Both the position numbers and the translations under genes were made by a program. 5,835 nucleotides of DNA from a bacterium (GTDB lineage: Bacteria; Vulcanimicrobiota; Xenobia; Xenobiales; Xenobiaceae), in the NCBI GenBank assembly GCA_022839105.1, contig JALHDH010000149.1:1-5835 (forward strand). The letters run 5' to 3'. Below the pieces are notes generated by a model. It saw only the letters and a program-made list of their open reading frames with translations. It ran no database searches and was not told the DNA's origin. Below are positions 5,310-5,835 of the stretch, piece after piece (positions within the stretch are counted from its first letter, which is position 1; the number at the start of each line of letters is the position of its first letter).

Positions 5310-5590
5310 GGCAGGCCGTCGAGTTCCGTCTGCCGGAATTCCCTCTCCAGGGCTGCCGATTGGCATCGGAGATCGGGGTCCCGGGCCATCTCGGCCATCT
5401 GCAGGTCGAACTCCTCTTCCTTGCGCCTCGCGACGTATTCCGTCAGGGCCTCCCGCACCAGCAGGTTGAAGTTGTTCCGCAGGGCCGGGGGAGCCGCCCT
5501 TCGGGCCTCTTCGACCAGGGCGGGAGGAAGGGCGACGCTGCGACGGATCGAGCCGCGCTGGACAGGTGTTGCTTCGGGGGTTGCTTCCAT
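5306..5590 (-). CDS. mazE: Ribbon-helix-helix (MazE/CopG-like) antitoxin
   Basis: 94 residues. Residues 13-55 (GSIRRSVALPPALVEEARRAAP...NFNLLVREALTEYVARR) look like a ribbon-helix-helix DNA-binding domain. The tail (about 56-94) is acidic and helical and ends with the DPDLRCQSAALEREFRQTELDGLP pattern common in antitoxins that wrap MazF. It should neutralise the toxin encoded by the overlapping downstream gene and repress its own operon. ATG5590 is chosen because it directly follows the extended -10 promoter. The predicted transcription start is 0-2 nt before it, so the mRNA may be leaderless, and there is no good ribosome site. The symbol reflects operon role; the fold is RHH, not the AbrB-like fold of E. 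coli MazE. Confidence 0.9.
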   Translation of the reverse strand: MEATPEATPVQRGSIRRSVALPPALVEEARRAAPPALRNNFNLLVREALTEYVARRKEEEFDLQMAEMARDPDLRCQSAALEREFRQTELDGLP

Positions 5591-5598
5591 GCACCCTG

Positions 5599-5627
5599 AT
5601 GGTAACACCCGACATCGCACGGGGCAA
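5599..5627 (-). promoter_or_regulatory. Promoter of the toxin-antitoxin operon
   Basis: Read on the minus strand, TTGCCC (5627-5622) and TACCAT (5604-5599) are 17 bp apart, with an extended -10 TG (TGT-TACCAT). The predicted start is near 5592, almost at the ATG. A weak CACG-N8-CGTG dyad (5618-5633) spans the -35 and could be the antitoxin operator. Confidence 0.62.
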
Positions 5628-5642
5628 GTCGTGAACCTGAGC

Positions 5643-5704
5643 CGGGTGCTGATCCGGATCCTCGGCGAATATGTGTTCGATGATCGGCAGGTACGAAGGC
5701 CCCC
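5643..5704 (-). repeat. 62-bp promoter-upstream element, copy 2
   Basis: Partner of 4174-4235 in the same orientation. The central dyad is CGAATATGTGTTCG (5666-5679). It ends 38 bp upstream of the TACCAT -10 hexamer of the toxin-antitoxin operon, the same spacing as copy 1. The nine differences lie at scattered positions; the dyad differs at one base only. Confidence 0.8.
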
Positions 5705-5835
5705 TGCGTGGAAGGGGTCGCCATCGCACCGTCCGCTCCACGGGGGGCCTTCGAGCATGATTGGAACCCTGAAGCGCAAGTTCCGCCATCCCATCCCCGA
5801 GGGCGGAGTCTCAGGCGGCGCGGGTCTCCGAGGCA
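5705..5835. other. Right-hand edge: mostly non-coding, possible gene ends
   Basis: No confident gene. A minus-strand frame entering from the right ends at TGA 5813-5811 with the tail ASETRAA and could be the C-terminus of the upstream neighbour. On the plus strand, ATG5757 opens a frame (MIGTLKRKFRHP...) that runs off the window and has only a G-run before it. Neither can be confirmed from so few codons. The imperfect dyad GGAAC/GTTCC (5763-5767, 5780-5784) is probably incidental. Confidence 0.3.

Noticed and set aside
4174..5704. The 62-bp repeat as part of a coding sequence: both copies can be read on the minus strand as a similar peptide (SYLPxIEHIFA...DQHP).
   Set aside because: The nine differences fall about equally on the three codon positions (only three at third positions), and each copy sits in a promoter region. 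Long stop-free frames are expected at this GC level.
5780..5787. The octamer GTTCCGCC, same as one arm of the dyad at 4098-4121, as a second operator.
   Set aside because: A single half-site with no matching partner at the right spacing is likely chance in GC-rich DNA.

Overview
The window comes from a GC-rich bacterium. Third codon positions are mostly G or C, and GTG and TTG starts look common. It carries a type II secretion/type IV pilus F-family membrane protein, an ECF sigma factor, and a selenocysteine tRNA, so the organism probably makes selenoproteins. A Gram-negative lineage such as Acidobacteriota, Myxococcota or Desulfobacterota would fit, but the sequence does not settle this. Plus-strand part (1-2132): the 3' end of an unrecognised gene closes with a strong intrinsic terminator (135-179). 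A stand-alone GspF/PilC-like gene follows (226-1233). Next is a plausible sigma70-type promoter (1253-1282), then a tRNA-Sec gene on the opposite strand (1411-1502), then an ECF sigma factor gene (1506-2132). The sigma leader would therefore be antisense to the tRNA-Sec. Minus-strand part (5835 down to 2116): two consecutive transcription units. The upstream one is a mazEF-type toxin-antitoxin operon (antitoxin 5590-5306, toxin 5309-4962), followed by a RuvC-like nuclease gene broken by a one-base frameshift (4896-4445). The downstream one is a 174-residue protein of unknown function (4041-3517), an MBL-fold metallohydrolase (3416-2520), and a translationally coupled, degenerate response-regulator receiver (2523-2116). 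The last gene overlaps the sigma gene tail to tail by 17 bp. Most notable structure: a 62-bp element (53/62 identical) occurs once upstream of each minus-strand unit (4174-4235 and 5643-5704). In both cases it lies 38 bp upstream of a candidate extended -10 promoter (TGA-TAGAAT and TGT-TACCAT). Its centre is a 14-bp dyad resembling the CGAAC-N4-GTTCG LexA box. I infer that it is a shared regulatory site tying the toxin-antitoxin/nuclease unit to the MBL-receiver unit. I see no insertion sequence, CRISPR array, rRNA or replication origin.
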